64,000 bases of DNA from Chlorokybus atmophyticus. Its lineage: Eukaryota > Streptophyta > Chlorokybophyceae > Chlorokybales > Chlorokybaceae. The notes beneath the pieces were generated by a model, which searched no databases, was not told the origin of the DNA, and worked only from the letters and a program-made list of their open reading frames with translations. Shown here piece by piece: positions 35,176-46,628 of the stretch (positions within the stretch are counted from its first letter, which is position 1; each line of letters begins with the position of its first letter). The translations under genes were made by a program, and so were the position numbers. The stretch is from positions 446,989 to 510,988 of the forward strand of contig RHPI01002823.1 in NCBI GenBank assembly GCA_009103225.1, given 5' to 3'.

Positions 35176-35324
35176 TTTCGGCCATCGGCGACATCGCCAG
35201 TAGCGCCGCCGTCGAGTTGACACGTGTGCTACTTTAAACCCAACTATTATCATTAACTACTGATGTTAACTGTTTGTTATAAGCAACTCGCCGGCTAATA
35301 GTTGGCGCCGACAAGTATTGCCCA
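35176..35324. repeat. Right terminal repeat of the DIRS-like element
   Basis: Same orientation and word order as 17815-18008, ending ggcgccgacaagtattgccca. It lies just upstream of the ORF1 start on -. Confidence 0.75.
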
Positions 35325-37477
35325 CAACCGTGGCATACCGTTCTTGTGTTCACGATTAATTGTGCACGGCCAACCGATGCTTTCAGCATAATATGCTTAT
35401 GCTTATCCGGTTACACCTACTAGCAAGCACGGTCAGCTAAACCAATGTGAACAGCGATACTTTAACCAATGTAGCAACGGAACCGTGGGTGCTAATGTAC
35501 GCTACATTGACCAAAACCTATAAGATGCATGCAATTGCAGCGTCACACGCCTACAACGATTAAATATACCGTTCGGCCTACATGTTTCAAGCGTTTGCGT
35601 ATGCGCGGGCTGCGGCAAAAGTGCCGGCTTGCCATCTGTTGCAGCATTGTAGTTGTGTTGGTTGTGTCGGCGGCGATGGTATGCAGCGACGGCGATGGTA
35701 GTAATGCCAGGGTTTCGTCGTTGGGATTGCCAGAAGCGTCAGCCTGTTACTCACAATTCCTGCAATGCTCTGCAGGCCGGCGATCGCAATCGCTCCAGTG
35801 ATGTACGCCTGCATCTCGTTGTGGCACCTGTGGCATTTGTGCTGCCACTTGTGCTGCAGTCGCGCAGGTTTGTAATCTGTAACAGCTGTTGTCTTGCTTG
35901 CGTTCTAACAACTAAAGCCTCTGCATGTAACTTGCGATGTTTTGGTTGTTGTACTCATCGTGTATGCTTGGAGGCCGAAATGCCATGACGTACGTCGACC
36001 ACAAATGATGCGTTGCTGTCAGTGTTCGGTTGCTCCGCTTAGCCCTGGCCTAAAATCATGCCCAACAATGAACATGAGAGGTGAGCTCCAAGTTTCCGTC
36101 CTTGCCAAGCACATCAATTTCATGCGTTGCAAGCTACTATTGTCTTGCGCACGTGTTTTTCACATGTAGTTCGACGAGCAGCTTCCCTACTTGCCATGGC
36201 CAAGCTGTGACTACATGCAGGCAACAGCGTAGTGTTCAACCTGGTCTATGCCTGTTACACGCCTGCTCCTTCACGCCCGCTCATGCCTGCCTAATGCTCC
36301 GTGCTTGCTCGCCCCCGCTTGCATGCCTGCTCCTTCACACCTTCTGCTTGCAGTCTAACTTCTGGGCAATGCCTGCAGGTATTACTGCTAGCTGTGCTCG
36401 TCGCTGCTGTTGCATTTGCTGCGTTTGTGCTGGTGCCGTTGTTGTTGTTGCTGCTGTTGAGCTCATATGTTTGCTGTTGCTAGTAGGTTGAAGCCATCCA
36501 CCTGCAGCCTACTATATTCAGCATTTAATTCAAGGAAAGTTATGTGGTCGTTTGCACTGCTGCTGCCACTATGCTAAAAACTGTCTTAGCATTAAGCTGA
36601 TGTGTTGTAAGTACTGACAGCTGTAGGCTGTTAGGCCTGCGGGTTACATTTGCAAAGACAAGGTGAGAGGAATGTCGCTTATCGGTACGAGTATGTTGTG
36701 TGCTGATTGTGTTCAATCTGGTTGAGTGTAACCCTCACCTTGCCATGGATCCACGATGTACTCTCTGCCAGAGAGCTATTAGTGATGCAGCTGCTGGCTA
36801 TTCAAAAGCAAAGTTGCAAGCAAGCATAGTTGCATGTGGTCAGTCCAGCGCAGAGTTTTAGGTAACAAGGGCGCTCGTGCTCACTTACATAAGCATAATC
36901 CATCTTGCACACACATGTGCATTCGACTGCACTCATGCTTGCGCATACACACGCATGCATGCGCACTTACACACAAGCTTCCTTCACGCCTGCAGGTGTG
37001 CAAAAATCTAGCTCATGCGCATGCGCGTGGGATTGTATGTGTCGTGTGTAGTTGTATGTATAGGTATTGCATGTGTTGTGCTACATGTTCTCGCTTGCAG
37101 GTGTGCAGAATTCTAGCTCATGAGCAATGCGCGTGGGATTGTATGTGTAGTGTGTAGTTGTGTGTGTTGGTATTGTACGCGTTATGCTACAGGTGTTCAA
37201 GCTTTCTGCATGTGTGTGGCACAAATAAAGCTGTTCAGGCGTGTTGAGCTGGCGTTCAGGCATCTGGCGTAAAAAAACATGCAGTAGTGTAAGTAGATGG
37301 ATTTGTTGAGAACTTGAAAGTAATAAGGATTGTTCTATCGTGTTATGTATGCATATTAAGTTATCATGTCTGATGTTCGCCCTTGCAACAATACAGAATA
37401 GCATTTGTTCAAGCAATTTTACAGCACTAGCATAGGTCCCTGCAGTGGGTCAAAAATAAACTATCAAGCGCAAACTA
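35325..37477. other. Non-gypsy, non-DIRS stretch inside the nest
   Basis: This is not homologous to either gypsy copy. It contains hydrophobic frames, notably 36379-36483 on + (VLLLAVLVAAVAFAAFVLVP, then Leu-rich, ending TAG) after a possible acceptor ctgcag, and a 105-bp tandem repeat (36991-37195). These may be relics of a captured exon or another element. I cannot assign a family. Confidence 0.4.
36991..37195. repeat. Tandem duplication of about 105 bp
   Basis: tgcaggtgtgca, tctagctcatg, gcgcgtgggattgtatgtgt and tgtagttg occur in the same order at 36991-37095 and 37096-37195. Confidence 0.75.
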
Positions 37478-37770
37478 GTCGGGCCCAGCATTGGGATGTA
37501 CATAACCACCAAAGCAGCCCATTATTGGACCGTCCATGAACACTGCGAAAACAGGAATGGTCCTTTTCTTGGACCAGTATTAGACATCTTTGAATTGGCG
37601 GGCAGACCAATATTTTCGCCGTAAATCGCCGCGGCCCACAACGACAGTTCTAGGAGCGAGGACTAGTATCGGTCCCCGCCGATTTAGGCCAGTCTCAAGA
37701 CTGGTCCGACCTTCGTGGACCTGCTAAAGAACATTGGTCCGGTACGTCGGGCCCAATATTGGTCCGTCGA
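37478..37770. repeat. Palindrome-rich short element (MITE-like)
   Basis: gtcgggccca-cattgg occurs at both ends (37478 and 37747), and the stretch is full of short inverted words (ttggtcc/ggaccaa, ggccagtctcaagactggtcc). A related ggaccattgttcc-acga-ggccagtcc lies in the opposite sense near 17708, close to the other edge of the nested insertion. Confidence 0.4.
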
Positions 37771-37783
37771 AAAAATGCCTTGT

Positions 37784-39230
37784 AGAGGGCAGAGCGTTAC
37801 GACAGGTAGTGGGGTTGCGAGAGGGCAGCGCAACGCGAGCACGGCTCGCCGCTGCTCGCCGCTAACCACCCCGCTATTCCCATGTTTGCATTTGACAACA
37901 AAGCATCGTGGTTGGGGGCATTCATATGTTCACTGCGGCAAGCATACAATAAAGCTGCCACCACTGCTCCAAACACTTTTGAGAGAGTGCAAAAGGCAAT
38001 GCTGCGGCTGTCAGGAGTGGAAGCCGCACGACAATAAGAGCGCATTGCCATCGCTCATGAGCTACACGCGCAGCAGACCAACCTCCAACGCACCATATGG
38101 GCACGCGCCACGACGGTGCTCGATGTGGATGTGGTACAAGGAAGGTGGGATGCTTGCATGGCAGGGATCTTGCGGGTCCCCACCATTACCCACGACATGC
38201 GGCGACAGCTACTACGCGCAGTGTATCTGCAGCCTATGCCCCAATACCACCAGTAGATCATCAACGTGGTTGCAGCGCCCACGGCCATGTGGAAGGGGAC
38301 ATTGGTCAGAGAGGCGTATCATGCTGACAATGAGCCTACGCGGCAGAGCAAGCAAAACGCGAGGCAGGCCCACAACACCATGCCCACCAGGCTTTCCACC
38401 ACAGCCGTTGGGGACATCAGCAGGCATGATCCCCTCCTCGCAAAGCCGGCATCCACCACAGCCAGCACCAAAATCTCCAGCTAAAAGGCCTCCTCGCATC
38501 TACCAGCCACCACGACAAGGCCGATTTGGCAGAGGGAGAGGCCAAGAAGGGGGTCCTCAAGATCCAGCAGGTAGAGGAGCTCTGGCTGCAATGCGCTTAG
38601 CACCCTCAGTTGCGAAATGTCAGGCACCGATGTCAGCAGCCCGCACAAAAAGGCTGCGCATCAATGTCAACACTATCTTGATTGCCAACGCAGGCAAACA
38701 TATGACAATAAAAGGCCTGGCACCCAAGCAAGTGATATTGAACATCAGTGCATAGCCTGTCATCATCGAGCGCTTCCTCGCGCACCCTTGGCATCACCAG
38801 CTCGGACTTGTTGCCCTGCCCACATGTGCTTGACACTGCGACATGCAGCCGCAACAAGGTGATGGGGGTCAACAGGGAGGTCTTTTGCATTCAGTTGACG
38901 GGGCTAGACCACCCCCACACAGAAATCACGCAGTTGTGCGTGGTCACCAATGCCGGTTCCTTCGCCTTTCTGCTTGGGTCGGACTTCACTTCTTGGTGGG
39001 CATGGGCCTTTGCTGCTGGATAGAGCAGGCTTGGTTCCAACCACATTGAGATGAAGATGACAGGCAGGTACAAGGTTTCCCGGCTCACACGAGTTGGTGT
39101 CACAGGTGCCCAACGCAAAGTGCCTGCCGCAGCCACTCGCAACCATGGAGAGGCTGCCTCAGCCACATACGACAGCGCTCGCACTAGAGTCGCTACCGTT
39201 GTAGCTGTCCCTTGCCGCCGATGACTCCGC
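37784..39230 (+). pseudogene. Gag linker (C-terminal half) and protease of the old gypsy
   Basis: It resumes the old element after the nest: the Arg/Gln-rich helical part, Pro-rich end, RIYQPPRQGRFGRGRG (38501-38540) and the protease. The active site, DTGA in the younger copy, reads N-I-S-A followed by TAG (38739-38753), and IIGR has become IIER, so the protease is dead. CGA at 38513 keeps Arg where the younger copy has TGA. Stops and shifts occur throughout. SFAFLLGSDF near 38960 marks the downstream core motif. Confidence 0.82.
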
Positions 39231-40540
39231 TCCCATTCCCTACCGTGAAGAGCAGGAGGATGCCACTGTGCAGGTGGCATTACAAGATCCGGCCGCACGC
39301 CGTTGGTGGGCACAGGTGGATGCACACCTTCTGCTGACATAGCCATTGATCAACTCGCGCTTCCACAAGTATAGAAGCAAAGGCCAATAGCAAAATCAAC
39401 ATATGGTGGCCACCGGGGTGGTGGAATTCCACATCTTCCGGCGTCAACAGGGCATTACAATGTTACAGTCAACAGGGCATTACAGTTCAGAGGCATTGGC
39501 AGTGGTCTTGCCGCTGTCCTCAACACAGGAGTCAAGGTAACCTAGTCCAACGATTGTGACTCCAACCCACACGTGCAAACAGCCCTCAAGCACCACTTGC
39601 TTCAGCTCCACGAGCGTTACCCACAGCAATTGCCGTTGTCGGCATTGCAAGGCAGCTCAAAGGTATTGTCACAAGACATCCGGCTGATCATCAAAGACCA
39701 TCTGCTGTTCCTCGGCAACATAAACTTGTTAATAGCTGGCTGGGAGTGCCAAGGACACTTCAGAGCAGGACAACCCTGAGCGGGGGTCTTCAGGGCCTTA
39801 GCCTTCAAACTTCAGGGCTAAGGCCCTGAAGACCCCCGCTCAGGGTTGTCCTGCTCTGAAGTGTCCTTGGCACTCCCAGCCCTGAAGTGTGAAGGCTAAG
39901 GCCCTGAGGACCCCGGCTCAGGGTTGTCCTAAAAGTTGATGAGAGTTATCCATCTCCTTCAGCAGCACCATACCTTCAGGCCACTTGGGTATACCATTAA
40001 GTGTTCACTCGGAGGACAATAAGCATCCTCATATGGCCTCCAGCTACTGGCAGGTGTGCTCCATTCTTCGCACCCACTCAAGATGAACGCAGCACAACAT
40101 GGCTCGCGTGCACATTGCGTACGCGTCACGTGGACAGGCTTGGCCACCACGGAGGGGCTGATGACAGCTGAATACACGCGCAGCACACGGCCACCTGGTC
40201 AACACATCCTTGACCCTGGCCGCAAGGCCCAATCTATCACGCGTCACAATTACAACCACTTCCCGCGCAACCAACCAGAACAACCACGCCGAGCACTTCC
40301 CACGTTGGTGTCTTATGAGGGCTTTTATGCCTTTCGCAATTGAGGGGAGGGCACGGTGTTCGATAAGACAACGGACAAGCTGAAAGAATCCAACGCGCGC
40401 GAAGGCAAACGCATCAGGAGCTTCTTCTTACACAGCATCAGAGGTTGACCACTAATTGACAGCCAGCAGTGTCAGCTGCTCGGCCGCACTATGGACAAAA
40501 CAGCATCGTGTAGCTGCTAGAGCTCAGCTTTGCAATGCTA
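39231..40540 (+). pseudogene. C5-cytosine methyltransferase region of the old gypsy
   Basis: The second, independent copy of the methyltransferase domain. EEQEDATVQVALQDPA starts the homology near 39247. Motif I is damaged by a local duplication of cagtcaacagggcattac (39447-39485). Motif IV reads AGWECQGHFRAG near 39735-39770 and is followed at once by a 65-bp palindromic rearrangement. Motifs VIII-IX continue at 40056-40420 (TRSTRPPGQHILDPG, PRRALPTLVSYEGFYAF, NAREGKR). At 40095 the codon is CAA where the younger copy has TGA. That both copies carry the domain, including the unusual Glu-Cys-Gln, shows it belongs to the family. Confidence 0.82.
39739..39880. repeat. Perfect 65-bp inverted repeat, 12-nt loop
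   Basis: 39739-39803 (gctgggagtgccaag...) is the exact reverse complement of 39816-39880. The left arm is the methyltransferase motif IV coding sequence; the right arm is its inverted copy. A third, diverged part (39881-39930) repeats the inner arm. Confidence 0.92.
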
Positions 40541-40547
40541 GACGGCC

Positions 40548-42270
40548 ATGTGTCCTTTGAGGATCTCAAACACCTGGCCTAGGGGGTGGGCTGATCGCAT
40601 TGCCGACACCAAAGCAGCTCACACAGTCCTCGAGGTGGCGCACATGGCGCAGCAGGCAGCCGTGACAGTGGAAGACATTCCCGTGGTTGCCAACACAGCA
40701 TCATGGGACCACGCCATTGGTCCTCTTGCTATAGAGGACACACGAGAGAAGCTGAAGGCTCTCCTCAACAAGTGGAGGAGCCAACTCAGCTTTTATGTGA
40801 AGGAGTTAGGCACGTGCTCAGTGTATAAGATGGACATCGAGCTAGTGGACACCGAGCCGGTGTTCCGACGGCAATACATGTCCTTCAAATTAGAGAAAGA
40901 CCTGGTGGAACACAAATGCACGGCGCTGCTTAACGCAGGCCTCATTCAGAAGTTCACATCGGACTTTGCAACTGCGACCATTACGCCACTAAGGAAGGAT
41001 TTAGCAGGCAATTAGCGAACAAACGGGCGCATATGCGGCGACTACGGCCCCCGAAACAATAAGACCAAACAAGACAAGTACCTAATGCCTACAACAGAGG
41101 GTATCTTTGATGATCATCATGATGTAGGAGACTGCACAATCTTCGGCATCCTCAACATGCGTCAAGGGTACAACCAAATCGCCATCAGGGACGAGAACAA
41201 GCACAAGACTTCCTTCTGAGGCAACCGACAATTGTATCACTGGAAGGTGATGCCGTTCGGGTCAAAAAGTGCCCCCGTCAAATTCTAGCACGTTATGGGC
41301 AAAGCCTTCACGGGGGTGAATATTGCGCGGTTATGCATTGACAATATCCTCATCTTCAGCCGCAGTAACGAAAAAGCACCTTCAGCACATCGAGGCGTTG
41401 CTGGAGCACTCAAGGGAGGGGATGACTGTGCACCTCGACAAGTGCACCTTCTTACCCACAAGGTGCCATACTTAAGGCACATAATTGTGACATATGGTGT
41501 GTATGTAAAGCAGGCAAAGGTGGAGGCCTTGGCAGCTATCCCTGCCCCCACAGACCTCACGCATTTGCGCGCCAATAGTAGGGGCCTTGCCAAAATCTAT
41601 TGGCGGTTCGTAATTACGCTATGATCGCGCGGCCCTTTAACGAGCTACTGAAGAAGGAAATGGAGTTCGCATGGAAGGAGCCACAGCAACAGGCCTTTAA
41701 GGAGGTAAGGAGCAGGCTCACCACTGCTCCATCCTTCAACGCACTGACTACACCAAGCCTTTCATCCTTCACACCAATGAGAGCAAGCTCGGGATGGGAG
41801 CCGTGCTGGTACAACACGACAAGAAGCGGGTGGTGTCGTAAGCCAGCGGAAGCAACAACAGCGCCGAGGCCAACTACAGCAGCAACGGGGGCGAGTGCTT
41901 CGCTGCAGTGTAGGCTATCTCCTTCTTTTGGCCCTTCCTCTTCGGTCAACGGTTTCAGTTGATCATTGACCATCAGGCACTCAAATGGTTAATGACCAAC
42001 CAACACTTAACAGGCAAACATGCCCAATGGGCATTGTTGCTACTGGACTACGATTTAAGATCGACCGCTGCGCTGGCCTTGCCAGCCAAGACGCTGGTGG
42101 GCTCAGCCCAAAACCCCACCTTAGCACAAACAACGCAACTGGAGCTTGACATAAGCTTGGTCCTGCAGCTGCAGCCCCTATGATGGCTGCCATGTTTGTC
42201 ATCGCCGCGCTACGCTCGGGGCGCAAGACCAACACAGCTGCAACAGTCGCTGCTAAGGAGATGCCCGCTC
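40548..42270 (+). pseudogene. Reverse transcriptase-RNase H of the old gypsy
   Basis: It is homologous to 26500-24539 of the younger copy, without the 370-bp duplication. Visible: KALLNKWRSQLSF, VDTEPVFRRQY, LNMRQGYNQIAIRDENKH (near 41150-41200), a YIDD equivalent reading CIDNILIF (41333-41356), LLKKEMEFAWKEPQQQAF (41645-41700), and RNase H with HTNESKLGMGAVLVQ (41775-41815) and IIDHQALKWL. RNase H thus has Asn where the first catalytic Asp belongs. Stops and frameshifts are frequent. GAG at 42273 is the codon that is TAG in the younger copy. Confidence 0.85.
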
Positions 42271-42532
42271 TTGAGCCAACCAACGCTGCAGCAAACACAT
42301 AGAACACTCGTGCTGTCGACACCGAGATCGATAACATAGAGCTGGCACCCACCGACATCAAGCAGAACATATGGCTGGACAAGCCATCCCTTTCCTTCCT
42401 TTAAAAGTGGCCAGCTCCCCGCCGGCATGAGTGCGCGCCAGAAGGTCCGCGCCAATCAACACACTCAGCATTTTCGGTGGGCAGATGTGGGCAGATGACA
42501 AACTTTACCGTCGTCTTCATGGACCGGTAATT

Positions 42533-44980
42533 CTGAGCCCCCCCGATTCCTGGATTTTCAGACTGTTTGGTCTGAATAGTCAACAAAAACAAGGGTGAAT
42601 AGCCTAGGATACGGCGTCCCTGACTCCTGCATGTCGAGGTGAACATTCAGGCCGTTTGGTCTGAAAGGTGTTAAGGTCTGTTCGATTTAATTGTCGGTGT
42701 GTATCCCTGTGGCAATTAGATTGCATACTAGTCCTATATGTGGAGCATTTATTCACTTGCAGTGGAGCTGTACATTCAACTTGTATGGTGTAGTGCTGCA
42801 ACTGTACTACACCACCACTTATAGTCACCCAAAACTTTCACTTGCAGTAGAGTTGAATATTCACCCTGTATGGTGTGATGCTGCAACTGTACTACACTAC
42901 TGAATATGCACGCATGTATTGTTTGAATACTCATAGTAATCTAGCCTGCACACTAAGTCCTACATGTGAGTAGTTATTCAATGGCAATAAAGTTGAACAA
43001 TGGTAAGCTGCTGTTTTACGACCGTCAATGTTACTATGAATGTTCAAGTGATATTGAGTAGAACAAGACCGATATATGCAGTGCTACTGATAATATTCAC
43101 AGCAGTCTGTCCAGCCAGCCCAGCAATGTCAGCTGAATGGCAGCCGACTTACATCAACACATTCAATACTGTCTACAATGTATGTCTGCTACCCAAAGCT
43201 GCACTTGCAGGTGAAAATCTCCTGCAGCAATATCTACTTCCTGCTGCTTCGCCCCCGACCACCCCGACCACCCCGACTCCCCTTCCCACGCGGTGTGGAT
43301 GTGCCTTCCTTCGCTGGCAGCTCCCTCACCTTGATGGTCTTCATCAACCGAGTAGGCTAAAGTAGCAACAACCCCGCCTCGCACTCTTCACATGCATCAA
43401 CCACACATGAATACGTCAGACGCAGTGTGTTGTCATAACGCACGCACAGTCAGCACGCAATCGTCGTTCACCTCTCAAGTGGGTCACTTGCACTCCAACC
43501 CCATCACGCTTGACGCTGATTGGCAAAGGCACAACCTCTTCTTCCCCTGCACCTGGACGTCTGGTCCTAGTGATGTGAAGAATGCGGCTGAACTGGACCA
43601 CCATGTTACCCTCTCCAATCTTCTTGCCATAAAACTTGTTGACGGGCTTGATGTCGCTTACGTGTGCCTCCCCTACTGGCTCCTTGCGCCCATCGATGAA
43701 CAACTTGACTTCATCACCAACCTTCATCGTCGGTGCAGTGTCATCCTTGTCGCTCAGGTCTTCCTGCGCATGCAAGTGACTAACACATCAACTAGCAGAC
43801 ACATACACAGATGCACTCTCCTATATAGCGCTTGCAAAAAAACCTGCCTTTTGGGAGTCGTTGTCGCTGTGGTTGGGGCTGTTCGCATCGTCCTTGGCGC
43901 GATCTTCATCGTTGTCCTCGTTTTTGTCTGTCTCGGATACTTTTGAATGTGATGGCTCATCTTGTGCAACTAGGTGGCACGCCGTGTTATCAAGCTTACA
44001 ATTGATAGGCATGCATGCGAGTCTGCTGCAGTGACAGTTTTTCTGCAACCAGAAGGACCCAAGAAGCCTATAAGCGTACATAGATGGTCCTTCATACCTC
44101 CTTTTGCTTGCCCCTCTTTTGATCCAACATCTTCTCCTGCTAGCCAGTCGAGGGGCCTGCCTCCTTAGACTTGTAGGGAGCTGAAATTGAGCGAACAGTC
44201 TTTGCTTTCTCTTGGGGGCTTGACACCTCAGTCTCCTGCCAACAGCATACACATCAGATTGTGAGCCACAACGTAATGCTATGCCATTCGTTGTGAAGCA
44301 GAGTGGTGCGTATATCACCAGACACTTTGCGCTTCCCTTGCCCTTTGCCTTCCTTTTCTTTCATGAGCTCCATGACATTCGCGGCGTCCTGTGCCTACAT
44401 GTGGTGCGGTTTCTGTTGCAAAAACTGATATGCTTGTTAGATACTTGCTCAGTCGTTGCATACCTTGAGAGCTAAGCTGGTATCACGCACACTTGGTGTA
44501 ATTTCACAGCGGCAGTTTTGCCAAGTGGTGTTGAACATTCAATGGCACTTGGCAATTGGTGTATTTCATGCTATATGTTCCCTGAATATGACGGTGACTA
44601 TGCAATGGTATTGGGGACTCAGGGTTTTCGCGGCAAGCCGTAGCCAGCACCACACACGTTGGGTGATTATTCTGCTGTTTGGGCACTGACAATTCATTGT
44701 ACCATATCGTTCATCAAGTACAACTTGACTGACCTTGAATATGCACGAAATACTCAGTTTGAAATTCAAAGTGTACGGGTTGAAACGAGGTTCAATGGTA
44801 TGTACGTTGGGTATGAATGCGTCTTGCGGGGTGAAGAACGCTGTTCCTTTTAGCAGGGATGGGACAGAAAGTACAGTAACCATTGGATATTCACGGACAA
44901 AAGGCGTGAAAATCAAGTCATTAATATTCAGACGAAATGGCGTGAATAATCAGGACTCGGGGGGTCCAAAAATTACCAGT
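42533..44980. mobile_element. TIR-bounded insertion of about 2.45 kb in the old integrase
   Basis: Left end accggtaattctgagccccc; right end, reverse complemented, actggtaatttttggacccc. Similarity continues imperfectly about 60 bases inward (gattcctg, tctgaat). Flanks catgg (42528-42532) and gatgg (44981-44985) look like a 5-bp target duplication. The younger gypsy copy runs straight through this point, proving an insertion. I see no transposase; the interior has diverged repeats around 42740-42900 and fragments of a minus-strand gene. Confidence 0.75.
43243..44394 (-). pseudogene. Multi-exon gene relic carried in the TIR element
   Basis: On -, candidate exons are 44394-44319 (ANVMELMKEKEGKGQGKRKV), 44235-44098 (ETEVSSPQEKAKTVRSISAP, with one in-frame TAG), an acidic exon near 43970-43850 (SETDKNEDNDEDRAKDD), an exon near 43763-43416 with GDEVKLFIDGRKEPVGEAHV and KKIGEGNMVVQFSR, and an Arg/Gly-rich last exon ending at 43243 (GKGSRGGRGGRGRSSRK). 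The V-G-x-A-x-V / G-K-x-I-G-x-G pattern recalls a small domain found near transposon proteins in plants, but I cannot name it with confidence. Phases between exons are not all consistent, and the TAG argues for decay. Confidence 0.45.
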
Positions 44981-46331
44981 GATGGTGAAGACAAAGAAGT
45001 GCCGACGCGGACGCCAGCCGCACGCGAAGGCACCATCGCTGCCCTTTACAGTGAGCTGGGACACTTCGGTGTCAAGCGGACAGTCCGCCTGGTGCAAGCA
45101 CAACATTGATGGCATAGGTTGTACAAGCAGATGCAGGAGTTCGTGAATCACAGCCAGCAATGTGACATGGTGCGCGCCAGCCTCAACATGTGAAGCGCCA
45201 CCCTGCACCCTCTTCCCATCTCCGGCCTCTTTTATCCATGAGGGCTCACATCTTAGGAGACTTGTCATCCTAGGCATGCGGCAATCGTTACATCCTTGTA
45301 ATGATCGAGCACCTCTCCAAGTGGGTAGAGCTAGTGCCACTGCCCACCAAAAGCAGTAGGGGGGTGTCTCAAGCCTTCCTCTCTCACGTCCTCAGCCGGT
45401 TTGGCAGTTGTGCTGAAGTCATCACCGACCAAGGCAGCGAGTTCAAAGGAGAGTTCGACACCCTGTTAGACAGGTGCTACATCAACCAACGCCATACCTC
45501 GCGTGACCACCCTCAAGCCGATGGTGTCGCCGAGCGCACAGTGCAGACCATTAAGAAGGCACTTCGTATATATGTGCTGGAGTATGAGAAGAACACCTGG
45601 GACGACCACCTCATATGGGTGGCCCTCGGATATCGGCTGTCAAAGCAAGCAGCTCTGCGCGAGCATTCCTTATTGCTTGCTGTTCAGGCGACCGCTCTGC
45701 TTCCCTTTCGTGCACGACAAGAAGTGGATCGGGTGGTGAACAATCTTAACGATCCTAACAAGCTGCACAACAACATTACCATGCGCGCAGCACTGTTTGA
45801 GCGCACTGTCCCCATGGCCCTCAACAACATGCGCATCGCGACATGCTACGCTACGAGCGCAGGCACAGTGGCTTATACAATGAGCGTCAACGTCGGTTCC
45901 AAGCAGGGACTTTGCTTACCGCATGGAGGCCACCAAAGACACGCTCGACACCTACGTTAGCCGCACTGTCTACAAGGTATTAAACGTGTACCTCACAAGG
46001 CTGCTGGACCTCCTCGGCCAGAACGGCGAGAGGTTGAAGGACAACATGGTGAACTGCGCACCATGTCACCTCCCATACGTAGCTGGCTTTGACCGCATCA
46101 AGCACCCTCACCCCGCCCGCAGCGCGCGTTGCGAGCGCTGCGGCAGCGCCGACGACACCTCGCTCATGATGCATTGCGATGGATGTAATAAAGGGCTGCA
46201 CTGCTACTGTTTGAACCCCCCCTTAAATGAGGTATCAATGGAAGAGTATTCATGCAATGACTGCTGCGCCAACGGACCTCCACACTTGCATTAGAAGCTG
46301 AGCTCTGAAGCTGAAACCTTCTCAGAAGCTA

Positions 46332-46355
46332 GGGGGGGGGGGGGGGGGGGGGCTN

Positions 46356-46395
<40 letters not shown>
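46332..46395. repeat. Poly-G run with an N at the old polypurine tract
   Basis: Two G runs flank ggctn (N at 46355). This is where the polypurine tract of the old gypsy is expected. The length is implausible and the N marks an assembly join. Confidence 0.8.
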
Positions 46396-46398
<3 letters not shown>

Positions 46399-46626
46399 TG
46401 TTGACTGTGTGTCCTACAGTACAGCATGTATACTATGGTGGAGCACGACACCGCAAGGCTGTATCACTCAGCCGTGGACAAGCTCTAAGCACTTATTTCA
46501 TGAGCGCTGGGTTATCTTTTGCTTTTGCCATTATGCTATAATATGCTGTAGTAGCATGTATAGCAAGCATGTCCTTCCCTTCAACTATCCGAGACAGCGT
46601 CACCCTCAACTCTCCTCGGCCCGACA
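46394..46626 (+). repeat. Terminal segment B1 of the old gypsy
   Basis: It starts acttgttga after the G tract and ends cccgaca. It aligns with B2 (47195-47417) and, diverged, with B1/B2 of the younger copy (catctttctgtttttgc-like stretch, gacagcgtcaccctcaact). Confidence 0.8.
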
Positions 46627-46628
46627 GC

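Larger units (their letters stand above)
17815..35324 (-). mobile_element. DIRS/PAT-like tyrosine-recombinase retrotransposon, split by the younger gypsy
   Basis: It consists of 17815-21851 and 33326-35324; the younger Ty3/gypsy element lies between. From left to right: terminal repeat T (17815-18008), tyrosine recombinase on +, reverse transcriptase/RNase H on -, the gypsy insert, ORF1 on - with one intron, and terminal repeat T (35176-35324) in the same orientation. A recombinase on the opposite strand from RT, with 3' ends facing each other, recalls kangaroo from Volvox (PAT group), as I remember it. All genes carry stops or frameshifts. The true outer ends may extend beyond T. Confidence 0.8.
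42271..46294 (+). pseudogene. Integrase and PHD finger of the old gypsy, interrupted by a TIR element
   Basis: The N-terminal part reaches 42532; the TIR element fills 42533-44980, and the zinc-binding region continues at 44986 (ALYSELGHFGVKRT). The core has VITDQGSEF near 45420 and HPQADGVAERTVQTIKK near 45510-45560, in an open frame of 220 codons (45301-45960). The C-terminal frame 45923-46294 holds the PHD finger (46130-46264): CERC, CDGC, HCYC, SCNDC, stop at 46292. All eight zinc ligands are kept although the neighbourhood is decayed. Confidence 0.85.
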
